Shown: positions 15,922-24,548, counted from the stretch's first letter. The stretch: DNA of 41,001 nucleotides from JBBSJV01 sp038256935 (GCA_038256935.1 JBBSJV010000002.1:1-41001); one strand, 5' to 3'. The notes: generated by a model not told the origin, from the letters alone. Made by a program: numbers and translations.

Positions 15922-16608
15922 TCACAGATTTTCAAGATTGTCCATATCTAGAACCTCCACTGCGTTTTCACCTCCCACAAATATTTTATCAGCCAGGTCA
16001 ATAAAAATGCCAGTTTCGATAACCCCTGGAAGGCTTTTGAGATGCACTTCAAGATTGATCCATTTGTCTAAGTCCATATTTGGCAAAACCATTTCAATAA
16101 TTAGGTTATTATTTTCTGAATAACTTCTGTTTTCAGTCAGCTTACCTCCGTAATTATCAAGTATTAACTCCACACAATCTTTGACATAGATACTGCCAAA
16201 AGGAGATATCTCAATTGGAACTAAGATTTTTTCAACTAACTCAAGCTTGGTCTCATCTACAATTATATATCTGTTTTGTGCTGAGTAAAGTAGGATTTTT
16301 TCCTTCCAAAGAGCTCCACCACCACCTTTGATCATCAATCTTCCAGCATGTAGAATCTTATCAGCCCCATCAACAGCTAGGTCTACGTATTGGTAAGGGT
16401 AGATGTTGAGTCCAGTATCAAGGCAAGATTTTTCGATATTTCTAGACCCGCAAACTATTATCTCTGGTTGATTTTCAAGTCCAGCCAATTCTTTACTAAG
16501 TATTTCAATAGTTGATCCTCCACCAAGACCAATGCTGGAAGGCTTATCTTTCTCTAGAACCTGCATTATATGCTTTACCACCATTTCTTTTTGCTGAATT
16601 TGAGACAT
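15922..16608 (-). CDS. rpiA: Ribose-5-phosphate isomerase A
   Basis: A 228-residue enzyme, normal length for RpiA, that interconverts ribose 5-phosphate and ribulose 5-phosphate in the pentose phosphate pathway. Family motifs are SIGLGGGSTIE near the N-terminus (the phosphate loop, usually GLGTGST), VDGADKI (the DGAD catalytic loop), and the MIKGGGGALWKEK segment with the conserved Gly run and catalytic Lys. It is transcribed alone, divergent from the membrane protein at 16745. A TATAAT (16628-16623 on the minus strand) stands about 15 bases before the ATG, so its leader is very short. Confidence 0.92.
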   Translation of the reverse strand: MSQIQQKEMVVKHIMQVLEKDKPSSIGLGGGSTIEILSKELAGLENQPEIIVCGSRNIEKSCLDTGLNIYPYQYVDLAVDGADKILHAGRLMIKGGGGALWKEKILLYSAQNRYIIVDETKLELVEKILVPIEISPFGSIYVKDCVELILDNYGGKLTENRSYSENNNLIIEMVLPNMDLDKWINLEVHLKSLPGVIETGIFIDLADKIFVGGENAVEVLDMDNLENL

Positions 16609-16622
16609 TGAAAAACTATAGA

Positions 16623-16628
16623 ATTATA
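16623..16628 (-). promoter_or_regulatory. -10 box of rpiA
   Basis: A perfect TATAAT on the minus strand 15-20 bases before the rpiA ATG (16608). No -35 box at normal spacing is convincing; TTGACT at 16643-16638 is only nine bases away. Confidence 0.4.
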
Positions 16629-16709
16629 CATAGGATTAGTCAACTAAGCTTTTAGAGTATGTGTTAATATTCAAGATATATTACTTAAAATAAAGCCCAT
16701 CTACAGTCG

Positions 16710-16738
16710 TTGACAGGTTGTATAAATGTATATAGATT
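16710..16738 (+). promoter_or_regulatory. Promoter of the membrane protein-xthA-pepP operon, leaderless geometry
   Basis: TTGACA (16710-16715), 17 bases, TAGATT (16733-16738). The predicted transcript start coincides with the ATG at 16745. Confidence 0.5.
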
Positions 16739-16744
16739 TGGATC

Positions 16745-17689
16745 ATGGTTTCACCTTTTCGATATCGCAAGTCCCCCAAAGAAATAACAAAAGATTCTGA
16801 GAATAAAAGCTTTGCAGTGTACTCCAAACAATTTACAAGCCTCACTGACAAGTATCGACACATTATTTTTGCCTTTGTAATCTCATTGATTTCTTTATCG
16901 GTAATGCTTGTTTCTGCTTATCCCATAAGTACTCGGCAAGTTTTGTTTGGTTTTGGCTTTCAGATTGAGACAATTGTAAGATATATCTTTTTAGACCTTA
17001 ATTTGATCCTATTTGGAGCTATACTACTAGCCTATACCTTTTCCAAAAACAATATTACTCAAAAAATCTGGTATGGTTTAGTAGGTTTAGTTATCCAGTT
17101 TTCCCTGCTTGCTTACTTCTTTTCTATCGCTCAGGATTCATATTATGTAGTGGCCATTCCTGTCCTTACTATATTGATTTATAACGCTCATTATTACTTG
17201 CTAAGTAGGCAATACATGCCCTATTTTGAGATGTTGATATATGTGGTTCTATTTTCCCTGCAAGCTTTCTCCCTACAAGAATTTTTAGCCAACATTACAA
17301 TTGGAGACACTCAAATAAATCTAGATTTTCTACAAAGCCCTCTTTTATATCTTAATCTAACTTGGTTACTCATTGGTATCCTTGCAATCACGGTTCTGAC
17401 CCTTTATCATCTCAAACCAGTTAACTTTGATCAGGCTTCTACTTTTTTTGTCTTAATTTTTATAATATTTTTCCAAATCAGCTGGTTTTTGTATAATATT
17501 CGTTTTGATAACTTTATTTACTGGCAACAAATGATAGTCTTTGTAATCATCTGGGACTTTTTGTATATGCCGTTCAAAATGATCATGCACCGGATCAAAG
17601 ATGATAGGTACACAGCTAGATTCACAGTCTACAGTATTTATCATTTAATCTTGATGGTAATCGTACTTTTATCCCCATTATATTTATAA
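16745..17689 (+). CDS. Polytopic membrane protein of unknown function
   Basis: A 314-residue protein with a 30-residue basic cytoplasmic N-terminus and about nine predicted membrane helices spread from residue 33 to the C-terminus. It is rich in Phe, Tyr, Ile and Leu, and I see no catalytic motif, repeated half or known signature. Its basic residues (KMIMHRIKDDRY between the last two helices) suggest that this loop is cytoplasmic. It is the first gene of a four-gene run with xthA (two bases downstream), the Xaa-Pro aminopeptidase and the acetyltransferase. The shared operon says nothing clear about its role. Confidence 0.8.
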   Translation: MVSPFRYRKSPKEITKDSENKSFAVYSKQFTSLTDKYRHIIFAFVISLISLSVMLVSAYPISTRQVLFGFGFQIETIVRYIFLDLNLILFGAILLAYTFSKNNITQKIWYGLVGLVIQFSLLAYFFSIAQDSYYVVAIPVLTILIYNAHYYLLSRQYMPYFEMLIYVVLFSLQAFSLQEFLANITIGDTQINLDFLQSPLLYLNLTWLLIGILAITVLTLYHLKPVNFDQASTFFVLIFIIFFQISWFLYNIRFDNFIYWQQMIVFVIIWDFLYMPFKMIMHRIKDDRYTARFTVYSIYHLILMVIVLLSPLYL

Positions 17690-17691
17690 TT

Positions 17692-18561
17692 ATGCAATTA
17701 AAATTAATTTCTTGGAATGTAAATGGCATCAGAGCAGTAGCTAAAAAAGGGTTTTGGAGCAGTTTAGAAACTATGCAGCCTGACATTTGGTGCGTGCAGG
17801 AAACCAAATCTGATGGAGAAGTCATGGACAAACTATTTGCCAAATTTCACCCAAATAACAAGGACCAAAATGGTCTTTTTGAAACAGATAAGCTGCTAAT
17901 GCTCGAGGAAGAAAAATCATTTGGTATAGTCTGGCATTCAGCCACGATGAGAAAAGGTTATAGTGGAGTAGCTACTTTTTGGGAGAGTGAGAAAGCTAGT
18001 ATTGGTGATTATAAAATCGGAATAGATGATCCCATCTACGACGTTGAAGGAAGATTAGTTGAAACTGAAGTCATGGATCTGGATGGGAATAATTTATTTA
18101 CTTTAATTAATGCTTATTACCCACAAGGTGGTCGAGGTCCTGAGCGAATTGCCTACAAAATAGAGTTTTATAGAGAAGTCAAAAAACGAACTAAAGAGCT
18201 TAAAAAACTAGGTAAAAAAATAGTTCTTTGTGGAGATTTTAACACCACAGTAACAGATATTGACCTAGCTAGGCCCAAAGAAAATCGCAAGACTACAGGG
18301 TGCCTTCCTGAAGAAAGAGAAGCTTTGGATTGGTTTTTAAAAGATGGGTTTTTGGACTCTTTTAGACATTTTTACCCAGACATTCCTGATAGGTATTCAT
18401 ACTGGGATCAAATCACAAGAGCCAGAGAGCGAAATGTAGGCTGGAGAATAGACTATTTTTTGGTAGATAAGGACTTGGAAAACAATTTAAAATCAGCTGA
18501 TATTCACGATCAAATAATGGGAAGCGATCACTGCCCAGTCAGTATTGTGCTGGAATTTTAA
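17692..18561 (+). CDS. xthA: Exodeoxyribonuclease III / AP endonuclease
   Basis: A 289-residue member of the EEP nuclease family; it cuts the backbone at abasic sites and removes 3' blocking groups in base excision repair. Motifs in order are LISWNVNGIRA (metal and phosphate contact Asn), CVQETK (metal-binding Glu), NAYYPQGG, LCGDFNT (catalytic Asp and Asn), the WRIDYFLV strand, and GSDHCPV (catalytic Asp-His pair). It is slightly longer than E. coli Xth (268) through an insert at about 45-65. It begins two bases after the upstream membrane-protein stop codon and lies in the same operon as the Xaa-Pro aminopeptidase gene. Confidence 0.95.
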   Translation: MQLKLISWNVNGIRAVAKKGFWSSLETMQPDIWCVQETKSDGEVMDKLFAKFHPNNKDQNGLFETDKLLMLEEEKSFGIVWHSATMRKGYSGVATFWESEKASIGDYKIGIDDPIYDVEGRLVETEVMDLDGNNLFTLINAYYPQGGRGPERIAYKIEFYREVKKRTKELKKLGKKIVLCGDFNTTVTDIDLARPKENRKTTGCLPEEREALDWFLKDGFLDSFRHFYPDIPDRYSYWDQITRARERNVGWRIDYFLVDKDLENNLKSADIHDQIMGSDHCPVSIVLEF

Positions 18562-18571
18562 ATAAATTTTT

Positions 18572-19858
18572 ATGAAGCAACCTTTTGTAGAATTAAATGA
18601 ATTAAAATCCAGAATACAAAAACTACAAGCAAAGTTAGGTGATGGTGAAGTAGTAATATTTTTTTCAAATACTGAGCAATATCGAAACCATGACAGTACT
18701 TACCCATTTCGCCAGCACAGTGACTTTTGGTATTTTACAGGGATAAATGAAGCTGAAAGTGTATTAGTTATTTCTAAATCTTCTCAAATACTTTTTATCC
18801 AAGAAAAAGAGCCAACCAAAGAAATCTGGACAGGTATTAGAAATGGGATTGATAAAACAATGGAAATTTCTGGGATAAATTTTGTGCAGTTAAATACTGA
18901 ATTTGAAAAGTTTTTACAAAAAGAACTTGGTAAATTAAAAAAGGTTTTTGTTTCTTGTGAAAATGACTTTAACCAGCACTATTTGATACTGCAAGATTTT
19001 GTTGATGAGCAAAATATAGAAACTGAGGATACCAAATATTTGATCGGTGATCTTCGGATGATAAAATCAGATTGGGAAATAGAACAGATGAAAATCGCGG
19101 CTCAATATAACGTCAAAGCTCATAAACATATTTTAGAAAACATTTTACCTAAGATTAAAAATGGAGAGTTGTCGGCCACTGAAATTACTTTAGAATATGA
19201 GATATTTTATCAATACAATAAGCAGGGATTGACTTGGGCTTATTATCCAATTGTAGCTTCAGGGAATAATGCTTGCACATTACACTACGAAAAAAACAGT
19301 GATGACTTTAACCTTTCTGAGCAGATTTTAATTGATGCAGGGTGCGAGTATAATTATTACTCCAGTGATGTTACTAGGACTTATTTTGTAGATGGTTTAG
19401 CTACCGCGCAAAGAGAGATTTATGATTTAGTTAAAAGGACATGTCTTACTGTGTATTCAGAGCTTGAAAATAACTTTAGCCGTTATAATTTATACGAAAA
19501 CGAACAATTAATAATCAAAACTCTATCACAAGGCCTAATTGATTTGGGTTTGCTAGAAGGTAGTTTAGAGCAGGTGCTTGAGACCAAAAGTTATCGCAAA
19601 TACTATATGCATATGGGCCACTACTTAGGCCTTGATACCCATGATAATTCCCAAGTTAGAAGAAAAGATGATAAAGAACAATTTGTAAATTTCAAACCTG
19701 GTAATGTATTTACGGTAGAGCCTGCTCTGTATTTTAATCTAAACAACGAATCAGTTCCAAAGCAGTACCGCGGTATTGGCATCAGGCTAGAAGATAATGT
19801 GGTGATAAATAGTCAAGGGCAGGTGGAGATAATTACTTCAGAATTACCATTTTATTAA
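18572..19858 (+). CDS. pepP: Xaa-Pro aminopeptidase (M24B, PepP-like)
   Basis: A 428-residue metallopeptidase that removes the first residue of peptides with proline in second place. The N-terminal AMP_N domain (about 1-150) contains the FRQHSDFWYFTGINE segment typical of PepP. The pita-bread catalytic domain carries the two-metal ligands: the first Asp in LIDAGCEY, the second in SSDVTRTY, the His in MGHYLGLDTHD, the Glu in TVEPALYF, and the last Glu in GIRLEDNVVI. Length agrees with E. coli PepP (441). It follows xthA by ten bases and precedes the acetyltransferase by six. No secretion signal is present, so it acts in the cytoplasm, probably in peptide recycling. Confidence 0.94.
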   Translation: MKQPFVELNELKSRIQKLQAKLGDGEVVIFFSNTEQYRNHDSTYPFRQHSDFWYFTGINEAESVLVISKSSQILFIQEKEPTKEIWTGIRNGIDKTMEISGINFVQLNTEFEKFLQKELGKLKKVFVSCENDFNQHYLILQDFVDEQNIETEDTKYLIGDLRMIKSDWEIEQMKIAAQYNVKAHKHILENILPKIKNGELSATEITLEYEIFYQYNKQGLTWAYYPIVASGNNACTLHYEKNSDDFNLSEQILIDAGCEYNYYSSDVTRTYFVDGLATAQREIYDLVKRTCLTVYSELENNFSRYNLYENEQLIIKTLSQGLIDLGLLEGSLEQVLETKSYRKYYMHMGHYLGLDTHDNSQVRRKDDKEQFVNFKPGNVFTVEPALYFNLNNESVPKQYRGIGIRLEDNVVINSQGQVEIITSELPFY

Positions 19859-19864
19859 ACGTCT

Positions 19865-20311
19865 ATGAACAAAACCATTAATGCTTTGAAAACGACAGAT
19901 CAAATTTTAGAATTTTACCCGGTCCTGACTCAACTCTTTGATTATGTCATTAAGGAATCAATCCAAGAATCATTCTCTGATTTGCTCTCAAAAGGTATTA
20001 AATTTGTAGGTTTGTATGTTGATGATAAGCCAATTGGTTTTATGCAGTATCAAGTGGCAAATAACTTAGAAAATTATAAGTATTTAGTTTTGGATGAATT
20101 AGTGATTGATAGCGAGTATCGAGGGCAGGGCTTTGGTACTAAACTTTTAGAGTATTTAGAAAATCAAGCAAAAGTTTTAAATCTAAGTGGAATTCGACTT
20201 CTAAGTGGAGTAAAAAGAGAAAAGGCTCATGAGTTTTATATCAAAAATGGTTATGAGTTTAAGTCCAAATGGTTTGCTAAGAAAATTGCAAAGCCAGACT
20301 CTAATACATGA
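19865..20311 (+). CDS. GNAT family N-acetyltransferase
   Basis: A 148-residue single-domain GNAT enzyme that transfers acetyl from acetyl-CoA to an unknown amine. The signature is clear: a strand LDELVIDSEY followed by the CoA pyrophosphate loop RGQGFGTKLL (Q/RxxGxG/A), then a helix and a strand IRLLSG, and AHEFYIKNGYEFKS near the end. It is the last gene of the operon beginning at 16745 and lies six bases after the aminopeptidase. Substrate cannot be predicted: RimI-like protein acetylation or small-molecule acetylation are both possible. Confidence 0.9.
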   Translation: MNKTINALKTTDQILEFYPVLTQLFDYVIKESIQESFSDLLSKGIKFVGLYVDDKPIGFMQYQVANNLENYKYLVLDELVIDSEYRGQGFGTKLLEYLENQAKVLNLSGIRLLSGVKREKAHEFYIKNGYEFKSKWFAKKIAKPDSNT

Positions 20312-20398
20312 TAACTGTTTATGAGAAAACTTCGTTTCTAATCTTGATTTAATTTTTTCTGAAGGGATTTTTCTAAAACTTTCATGTTTATTTTGAAC

Positions 20399-20677
20399 TC
20401 AGTATGTTAAGTCCATATCGTATTCCTTTGCTAAAACTAAAATTGAACAGAGACAATCTGATAATTCATGGCTAATTGCTGCATCCAAATCTAAATCAGA
20501 ATTAACTCTTCTAAGTTTATTCTTTGCCATAATTAATTTTGATAAGTCACCAACGTCACCGGCAAATCCTAGCATATACTCACTACTTCCCCAAACTTTA
20601 TGACCATCTACTTGATTTAATTTATCGTAGAGATGTTTGTTTTTTAGAGCCAGATCTTGAAGTTTCTTTAAATCCAT
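20399..20677 (-). CDS. MazG-like nucleotide pyrophosphohydrolase, probably frameshifted near the end
   Basis: A 92-codon frame resembling the small all-alpha NTP pyrophosphohydrolases (MazG-like). It keeps the first metal-binding helix as GDVGDLSKLI (usually GExxEL) and the second as HELSDCLCSILVLAKEY (ExxD), then MDLT. The frame stops at 20399, but the +1 frame continues (to a stop at 20338-20340) with TEFKINMKVLEKSLQKKL, which looks just like the final helix of the family. So a one-base shift near 20403 probably truncates it, or is a sequence error. It lies 21 bases after ruvA in the same direction. A house-cleaning role is usual for the family. Confidence 0.7.
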   Translation of the reverse strand: MDLKKLQDLALKNKHLYDKLNQVDGHKVWGSSEYMLGFAGDVGDLSKLIMAKNKLRRVNSDLDLDAAISHELSDCLCSILVLAKEYDMDLTY

Positions 20678-20698
20678 AGATAAATAATTGATGATTAT

Positions 20699-21292
20699 TT
20701 AACCACGCCCCAAAACTCTAAGACCATTTCGAACTGTTTCTACGATGTCATTTTCTTGCCACATATTGTCTTTTTTTAATGTAGTGATAGCTGCCACAAT
20801 TTCTCCTCGTTTATAGCCAAGACCTGACAAAGTATCTGCAAATTCGATTGCAAAGTTATCGTTAGGAAGCTTTTTAGAAGTCAGCATTGCAAGGTCTACT
20901 GAAGTGTCTTTTAGTTCCACTATGATTTTTTTGGCAGTTTTAGCCCCCAATCCTTTGACTTTGTCTGAAAAATTCTTGCTATCAGCATTTTGAATGGACT
21001 GGATAATCTCATCAATATGCATGTTGTGAACAATATTTGCTGCCATTTTGGGGCCAATTCCAGAAACTTTAAGTAATCTTTCGGCCCAGCTTCTTTGGTC
21101 AATATTATCAAATCCGTAAAGCTCACTACTACTATCTCTAGTTACTTCTAAGAGCAATATATCTACATTTTCATTGACCATGTAGTTTTTATTTGGGGAA
21201 ACTATTATACCATAGCCTAAACCTGAAGGGGCTTTGACGATAATCCAACCTGGTTTTGTGATGACTACTTTTCCACTGATGTAAGCGAGCAT
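20699..21292 (-). CDS. ruvA: Holliday junction branch migration protein RuvA
   Basis: A 197-residue protein, the expected size. RuvA tetramers bind the Holliday junction and load the RuvB motor. The N-terminal OB-fold starts MLAYISGKVV; two helix-hairpin-helix motifs follow, LLKVSGIGPKMAANIV and VKGLGAKTAKKIIVEL; and the C-terminal domain III (about 150-197) contains the LSGLGYKRGEI signature that contacts RuvB. The start at 21292 is preferred to the in-frame ATG at 21325, which would overlap the upstream gene and add 11 residues not found in the family. RuvB and RuvC are not in the window. Confidence 0.95.
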   Translation of the reverse strand: MLAYISGKVVITKPGWIIVKAPSGLGYGIIVSPNKNYMVNENVDILLLEVTRDSSSELYGFDNIDQRSWAERLLKVSGIGPKMAANIVHNMHIDEIIQSIQNADSKNFSDKVKGLGAKTAKKIIVELKDTSVDLAMLTSKKLPNDNFAIEFADTLSGLGYKRGEIVAAITTLKKDNMWQENDIVETVRNGLRVLGRG

Positions 21293-21311
21293 AATAATGT
21301 ATTTTTTTAAT

Positions 21312-22130
21312 TTAAGATATAGCAATTAATCTGTCCCTTGCAAAATCTTTCTCCTTGCCTTCACTGTTTTTTAAAATCATGTTGTAGATTTCTGTAGCCT
21401 TGCTGTACTCTTCGTATTTTTCATAAAGCTCTCCCAGCTGCAACCAAATATCGAAGTGTTTAAGACCAACTTCTTTTAACCTATTAAGTAACTTAGTTTC
21501 TAATTTTTCAAACAAAATCTTTTGTTCAGGGTCATCCAGAGTAGGCTTTTTAGGGGCCACTTTAGCATTGGTGTGAAAAGTTGTGCCGTGGTGCTCTGAT
21601 TCGGTTTGGCTAATAACTTTTTCTACTAAATCATTAATTTGCTCTTGTTTCAAACGATCAACCTCATCTTCGAAATCAGCGGTATCAGCATTTGCTGGGA
21701 TAATTTCTGTAGTAGGCTGTTTTTCTTCCTCGTGATCATGATGGACTGGAAGAAGTAAAGAGATGGCATTTTCCCAAAGACGCTTGATTTGTGGCCAAAA
21801 CTGGTATCTTAGATTGGTAAAAAAGATTTTTAGATTTTGTAGCCAGCTTCCACCGCTACTGGTCATCATGCCCATGACTCTGCGAGTTTCAGCGTGAATT
21901 GGCTGTAGAGATTTAGTAGCTTTAGAGATGTTTTCACCCATGTCCCTGCTTGTGAATCCACGGTCAGCGTAAGTTTTTTGCATCACATCAGTGGTGGTGC
22001 GAGGCTGTATTTTGCGTGTCAAATCTTCAATTTTGCGATTCTCGTAAAGATAAAAAGCATAGTGCAAACACATCACGGCTATGGTGGCAAATGTAAGCAG
22101 AGTAAAAAAACTAACCGCAAGGGTAATCAT
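21312..22130 (-). CDS. Membrane-anchored protein with TPR-like C-terminus, function unknown
   Basis: A 272-residue protein with one N-terminal membrane helix (about residues 3-25), a charged middle part with a second weakly hydrophobic stretch (about 105-130), a His/Glu-rich stretch (PVHHDHEEE) and an acidic linker. The last 60 residues (LKHFDIWLQLGELYEKYEEY and following) look like one or two TPR helices, which usually mediate protein contacts. It precedes ruvA by 19 bases and is probably co-transcribed. Structured element copy 3 lies about 120 bases upstream, in the sense direction. I do not recognise the family; similar TPR-tailed membrane proteins are frequent in CPR genomes. Confidence 0.75.
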   Translation of the reverse strand: MITLAVSFFTLLTFATIAVMCLHYAFYLYENRKIEDLTRKIQPRTTTDVMQKTYADRGFTSRDMGENISKATKSLQPIHAETRRVMGMMTSSGGSWLQNLKIFFTNLRYQFWPQIKRLWENAISLLLPVHHDHEEEKQPTTEIIPANADTADFEDEVDRLKQEQINDLVEKVISQTESEHHGTTFHTNAKVAPKKPTLDDPEQKILFEKLETKLLNRLKEVGLKHFDIWLQLGELYEKYEEYSKATEIYNMILKNSEGKEKDFARDRLIAIS

Positions 22131-22251
22131 AGATAAGTTGTGGATTGAATAACAAAATTGGTCAAGAGCCCCACGGCGACTGAGAGAAAGGCGGGTATGA
22201 AATACCAGCTAGAACAGGGCAAACTTGTTTTGCCCGATAAGGCCATGCGGC

Positions 22252-22310
22252 AAGCCAGGGTGCCAGTTTCTGAAAGAAACGAAACGAAGTGGCCCGACTT
22301 GATTAAGGCC
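22252..22310 (-). repeat. Structured dispersed element, copy 3 (upstream of the TPR-like gene)
   Basis: Read on the minus strand this matches copies 1 and 2 from ATCAAGTCGGGCC through the hairpin GTTTC-TTTCA-GAAAC (22266-22280) to TGGCACCCTG. The first hairpin arm is changed (GGCC at 22307-22310 can pair with GGCC at 22291-22294 instead), and the GC-rich 3' part differs. Next to it, at about 22217-22236, is another strong stem, GGGCAAA-CTTGT-TTTGCCC. Confidence 0.65.
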
Positions 22311-22345
22311 ATTGGTTTAGGCTAGTCACACTGATAAACCCTAAA

Positions 22346-22373
22346 ACAAATAAAAATCCCCCACAGGGGGGGT
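22346..22373 (-). terminator. Rho-independent terminator of the YggT/dnaB unit
   Basis: On the minus strand a stem CCCCC-TGT-GGGGG is followed directly by ATTTTTATTTG, 26 bases after the YggT-family stop codon. The stem and T-tract are the clearest of any terminator in the window. Confidence 0.8.
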
Positions 22374-22398
22374 AAAATATAAGATTTAGTAATTTAAT

Positions 22399-22827
22399 TT
22401 AAGCAGCTGGTTGTTTATCAGCAATTATCTTGATAAGAGTAACGACTCCCCAAGCTAAGAGAGTGTAGATAACAATGGCAACTAAGGCTGCTGTATCAAA
22501 ATAAGTGGTGCCTTCACTAGGAGCTGGAAAAATTCCAAAAAATGGCATAGCAAAAATATTGGTTACGTTGTATAAAAATCTACTAAAACCACTTAATTGA
22601 GCATTAAATAATAAAAAGATAATTCTAAGAAGTAAAATAACGTTAATAAAACCAACTAAAAACCAGACTAGTTGAATAACTTTATCGATGCTATCATTTC
22701 TTTGAGTTGTAGCGCTTGCAGGAGCTTGATCAACATAAGCTTGGCCAGTAGGGTTTACTTGAGGATTTTGAGGAACCTGATTTACTGGGTTCATATTTGG
22801 ATTTGGATTGTTTGGGTTTTGTTGCAT
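22399..22827 (-). CDS. YggT family membrane protein
   Basis: A 142-residue protein. The first 45 residues are Asn/Pro/Gln-rich and disordered. Two membrane helices follow (about 48-72 and 105-133) with the YggT pattern between them: RIIFLLF, FSRFLYNVTNIFAMPFFGIFP and YFDTAALVAIVIYTLL, corresponding to the family's R-x-(6)-W, T-x-P-x-x-x-P-x-R and D-x-S/A-P features. YggT proteins are small integral membrane proteins linked in some bacteria to division-site or osmotic functions; their biochemical role is not settled. It lies about 100 bases after dnaB, in the same direction, and is followed by a strong terminator. Confidence 0.8.
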   Translation of the reverse strand: MQQNPNNPNPNMNPVNQVPQNPQVNPTGQAYVDQAPASATTQRNDSIDKVIQLVWFLVGFINVILLLRIIFLLFNAQLSGFSRFLYNVTNIFAMPFFGIFPAPSEGTTYFDTAALVAIVIYTLLAWGVVTLIKIIADKQPAA

Positions 22828-22929
22828 AAAAATATTTAGTACCCTACAGCTTGAATTATATATCTGGTTATGTCAATGAATATTTCCTTAAAACACAGCG
22901 TTAGTTCGCAATTAAAAAATAATCCTAGC

Positions 22930-24312
22930 TTATTCATTGACCCTTCTACTTAGCCTTGCGCCATCTAGATTCTCAAAACTGGTTAGGTGCTGGATCCAAG
23001 CTAGTTCAACACTTCCGATCTGACCGTTTCTGTGTTTGGAAATCAAAATATCAGCAATTCCTCGCTTTTTGGTTTCTTTGTGATAGACTTCTTCTCTATG
23101 TACAAACATTACCACATCGGCATCTTGCTCAATGGATCCTGACTCTCTAAGATCAGACAGCATTGGACGTTTATCGTCTCTACTCTCCACACTTCTAGAT
23201 AGCTGTGAAAGTGCTATGACAGGTACATTTAGCTCTTTAGCAAGTAGCTTTAAACCTCTAGAAATTTCTGAAACTTCTTGAACGCGGTTACCATTATTGC
23301 GACTGTTTCCAGAAGTCATTAATTGCAAGTAATCGATAATAACTACTCCAATATTATGCTTCATCTTAAGCCTTCTGGCTTTGCTTCTAAGTTCCAAAAT
23401 ATTTAAACCTCCATTATCATCAATCCAAATTGGGGCTTCACTCAATGTACTTATGGCTCCGCCAAGTTTTTCAAATTCTTGTTGTTCATTACTGCCTCCA
23501 AATTTACCTGAGCGGATTTTGTATAGATCTATTCCTGAAGTTGAAGCCAGCATTCTATCAACTAATTGATCTTTACTCATTTCCAGACTAAAAAAGGCTA
23601 CTCCAGTTTTACCAGTCAGGGCTATTCTTTTGGTCAGCTCCAAGGCAAAAGAGGTCTTACCCATAGCAGGACGGGAAGCAATGATAATCAAATCAGATTT
23701 GTGAAAACCTCCTAATAATCTATCAATATCTGTAAAACCAGTGGCTGTTCCTCTAAGCTCGCTAGGATTAGCATGTAGATCACTAATACGCTCAAAGGTG
23801 CTTCCTAAAATTTCTTGAATCGAGACAAAGGTCTTATCGATACTTTGCATGCTGATCTGAAATAGCTTTTGTTGGGCACCGTCCAAAATATCATCAGGTG
23901 GTAAGGGGCTCGATAAAGCCTGTGTTTTCATGTCGTCAGCGGTTGTGACAATGGTGCGAAGAAGGTATTTGTCCTTAATAATTCTAGCTAGCTCGCCGGG
24001 GCTACTTGAGAAGGTGCTTTTAGCCGTTAATTCTAGAAGCGTCTCTTGATCTACGATGAAGCCTTCACTTAATTTTTTTTGGTATCTTTCTTGTTTTATC
24101 TCTTGCAGCACAAGTATCACATCAATTGGCTTGCGAGCGGCCCACATATCTAACATGCAGTTAAACAAGACTTGGTGCAATGGAAAGTAGAAAAATTCAG
24201 GCCTTAAGGAATCAGCAGTTTCATCAAGTACTTGATTGTTCAGTAAAATAGAGCCCAAAAAGGCTTGTTCTACATCGATATCATGAGGAGGTAGCGCAGA
24301 ATTTAGATCCAT
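22930..24312 (-). CDS. dnaB: Replicative DNA helicase DnaB
   Basis: A 460-residue hexameric helicase that unwinds DNA at the replication fork. The N-terminal domain (about 1-110) has LPPHDIDVEQAFLGSILL, a typical DnaB start. After the linker, the RecA-like domain begins GFTDIDRLLGGFHKSDLII, with Walker A SRPAMGKTS at about 210-218, the FFSLEMS motif, Walker B VVIIDYLQLM, and SDLRESGSIEQDADVVMF near the C-terminus with the arginine finger region. Length is normal and there is no intein. The promoter places transcript start at the ATG. Confidence 0.97.
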   Translation of the reverse strand: MDLNSALPPHDIDVEQAFLGSILLNNQVLDETADSLRPEFFYFPLHQVLFNCMLDMWAARKPIDVILVLQEIKQERYQKKLSEGFIVDQETLLELTAKSTFSSSPGELARIIKDKYLLRTIVTTADDMKTQALSSPLPPDDILDGAQQKLFQISMQSIDKTFVSIQEILGSTFERISDLHANPSELRGTATGFTDIDRLLGGFHKSDLIIIASRPAMGKTSFALELTKRIALTGKTGVAFFSLEMSKDQLVDRMLASTSGIDLYKIRSGKFGGSNEQQEFEKLGGAISTLSEAPIWIDDNGGLNILELRSKARRLKMKHNIGVVIIDYLQLMTSGNSRNNGNRVQEVSEISRGLKLLAKELNVPVIALSQLSRSVESRDDKRPMLSDLRESGSIEQDADVVMFVHREEVYHKETKKRGIADILISKHRNGQIGSVELAWIQHLTSFENLDGARLSRRVNE

Positions 24313-24318
24313 ACTCTA

Positions 24319-24346
24319 GCTATAACTAATTTTTTGCTTTGGACAA
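24319..24346 (-). promoter_or_regulatory. Promoter of dnaB, leaderless geometry
   Basis: On the minus strand TTGTCC (24346-24341), 16 bases, TATAGC (24324-24319), then six bases to the ATG at 24312. The predicted transcript starts at the initiation codon. Confidence 0.45.
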
Positions 24347-24490
24347 GTTGCAAATCTTAATAAGCCCTAGATAAGTTGCAATTTATCCTACACGATAAAC
24401 CGATTCTAAAGCCTTTGTAGAAAGTAAATATAGGCTAATGAGTTATCATTAAGTAGCTTCCAATAGTGAATAAATGCTTACTTGCTGTAG

Positions 24491-24519
24491 TTGAGAGTAG
24501 TGATAATATGAGATATAAT
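24491..24519 (+). promoter_or_regulatory. Strong sigma-70-type promoter of the surface protein gene
   Basis: TTGAGA (24491-24496), exactly 17 bases, and a perfect TATAAT (24514-24519). Transcript start near 24526 gives a leader of about 23 A-rich bases before the ATG at 24549, longer than at most genes here and with no Shine-Dalgarno sequence. Confidence 0.75.
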
Positions 24520-24548
24520 TGTAGATAGACAAAAAAACAAACAAAAAT

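Noticed and set aside
22127..22312. Minus-strand 61-codon frame upstream of the TPR-like gene
   Set aside because: It runs through structured element copy 3 and its flank; the same GC-rich repeat gives chance frames elsewhere.
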